Of a stretch of DNA of 20,501 bases, positions 20,232 through 20,501 are shown in pieces (position 1 is the first letter of the stretch; each line of letters begins with the position of its first letter). Location: IMG/VR virus record IMGVR_UViG_3300027865_000358, positions 1-20,501 of that record; one strand, given 5' to 3'. The translations under genes were made by a program, and so were the position numbers. The DNA is from a virus. The notes below the pieces were generated by a model that did no database searches, was not told the DNA's origin, and saw only the letters and a program-made list of their open reading frames with translations.

Positions 20232-20486
20232 ATGGCATTGATAACGGCAGGCAAATTTACGGTACAATTCACGGCGCAGAATGAGGAACAAGCAAGGGGC
20301 GTCATGGATCAGATAGAAAAAATATTAGACATGACGGTCAAAGATCCGGGCAGGTTTGAGATATTGCGGTGCGAAAGAGCGTACTGGGTAGCCGCTGATG
20401 ATTCGGTAGAGCAGCCGCCTTACAACACACAAGGAGAAGACGATGAGGATGCCGGCAATCACAATGGAATGGCTGAAAGCGAATGA
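20232..20486 (+). CDS. Small early protein (84 aa)
   Basis: The ATG at 20232 follows ACACAGGAGAAGAC. The protein begins MALITAGKFTVQFTAQNEEQARGVMDQIEKILD and continues RFEILRCERAYWVA, a compact alpha/beta layout. The last ~25 residues (PPYNTQGEDDEDAGNHNG) are encoded by DNA that also contains the complete RBS block and start codon of the next gene, so the tail is probably a read-over extension. The family is unknown. Confidence 0.6.
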   Translation: MALITAGKFTVQFTAQNEEQARGVMDQIEKILDMTVKDPGRFEILRCERAYWVAADDSVEQPPYNTQGEDDEDAGNHNGMAESE

Positions 20487-20501
20487 CGCATGTAGCGAAG
20501 C
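20443..20501 (+). CDS. Start of the next early gene, 3' cut by the window
   Basis: An ATG at 20443 follows ACACAAGGAGAAGACG, the same leader block used by the preceding genes, and the frame is open to the window end. It reads MRMPAITMEWLKANDACSEA. The 'MEWLKANDAC' opening is one I associate with a family of small phage early proteins. It overlaps the previous gene by 44 nt in another frame. Confidence 0.55.
   Translation, partial: MRMPAITMEWLKANDACSE

Overview
The window is part of a tailed dsDNA bacteriophage genome or prophage with a long non-contractile tail (siphovirus-type). The evidence is an ordered head-completion and tail module: head-tail joining protein, HK97 gp10-like protein, tail terminator, tail tube, a G/GT frameshift chaperone pair, tape measure and a tail-tip protein. 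Strong GGAGG-type ribosome binding sites, sigma70-like promoters and stop/start overlaps point to a bacterial host. I cannot name the host. There is no integrase, terminase, portal, major capsid or recognisable endolysin inside the window.

Layout. (1) 2-990: 3' part of a heptad-repeat fibre protein and two small genes, lying just upstream of the head-tail connectors. (2) 999-4175: a glycosyltransferase fragment, connectors, tail terminator, two paralogous tail-tube genes and the chaperone pair with a -1 frameshift. (3) 4178-7646: tape measure, hub-like protein and a small tail-tip protein. (4) 7658-12256: four overlapping genes (GT9-like, GT9+GT4 fusion, radical SAM with a C-terminal Cys cluster, and a frameshifted GT-A-like enzyme) set between two paralogous tail-tip genes. 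(5) 12260-14526: a tail-tip paralog with a long Ser/Cys-rich extension, a beta-rich virion-type protein and a seven-bladed propeller. (6) 14535-15539: small membrane and lysis-like genes, closed by a terminator. (7) 15540-15979: a non-coding region dense in inverted repeats, with a promoter and a structured leader. (8) 15980-17205: an AT-richer two-gene cassette of unknown function. (9) 17216-18826: a zinc-binding protein, an ATP-grasp protein and a secreted protein. (10) 18857-19245, minus strand: a small membrane protein and an HTH regulator. (11) 19287-19393: divergent promoters with a matched pair of operators. (12) 19520 to the end: small rightward early genes, each with a similar leader and RBS.

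Working model. Regions 1-6 are one rightward late operon that ends at the terminator at 15538-15589. The glycosyltransferase/radical SAM block is translationally coupled to the tail genes, so it is probably made with virion proteins. Its immediate downstream neighbour carries 12 Ser-Cys dipeptides, which makes modification of a tail-tip protein a testable idea. The HTH protein probably represses its own leftward promoter and the rightward early promoter through two TTGAC-N8-GTCAA sites. A 48-bp exact repeat links the ATP-grasp gene to a small early ORF in a different reading frame.
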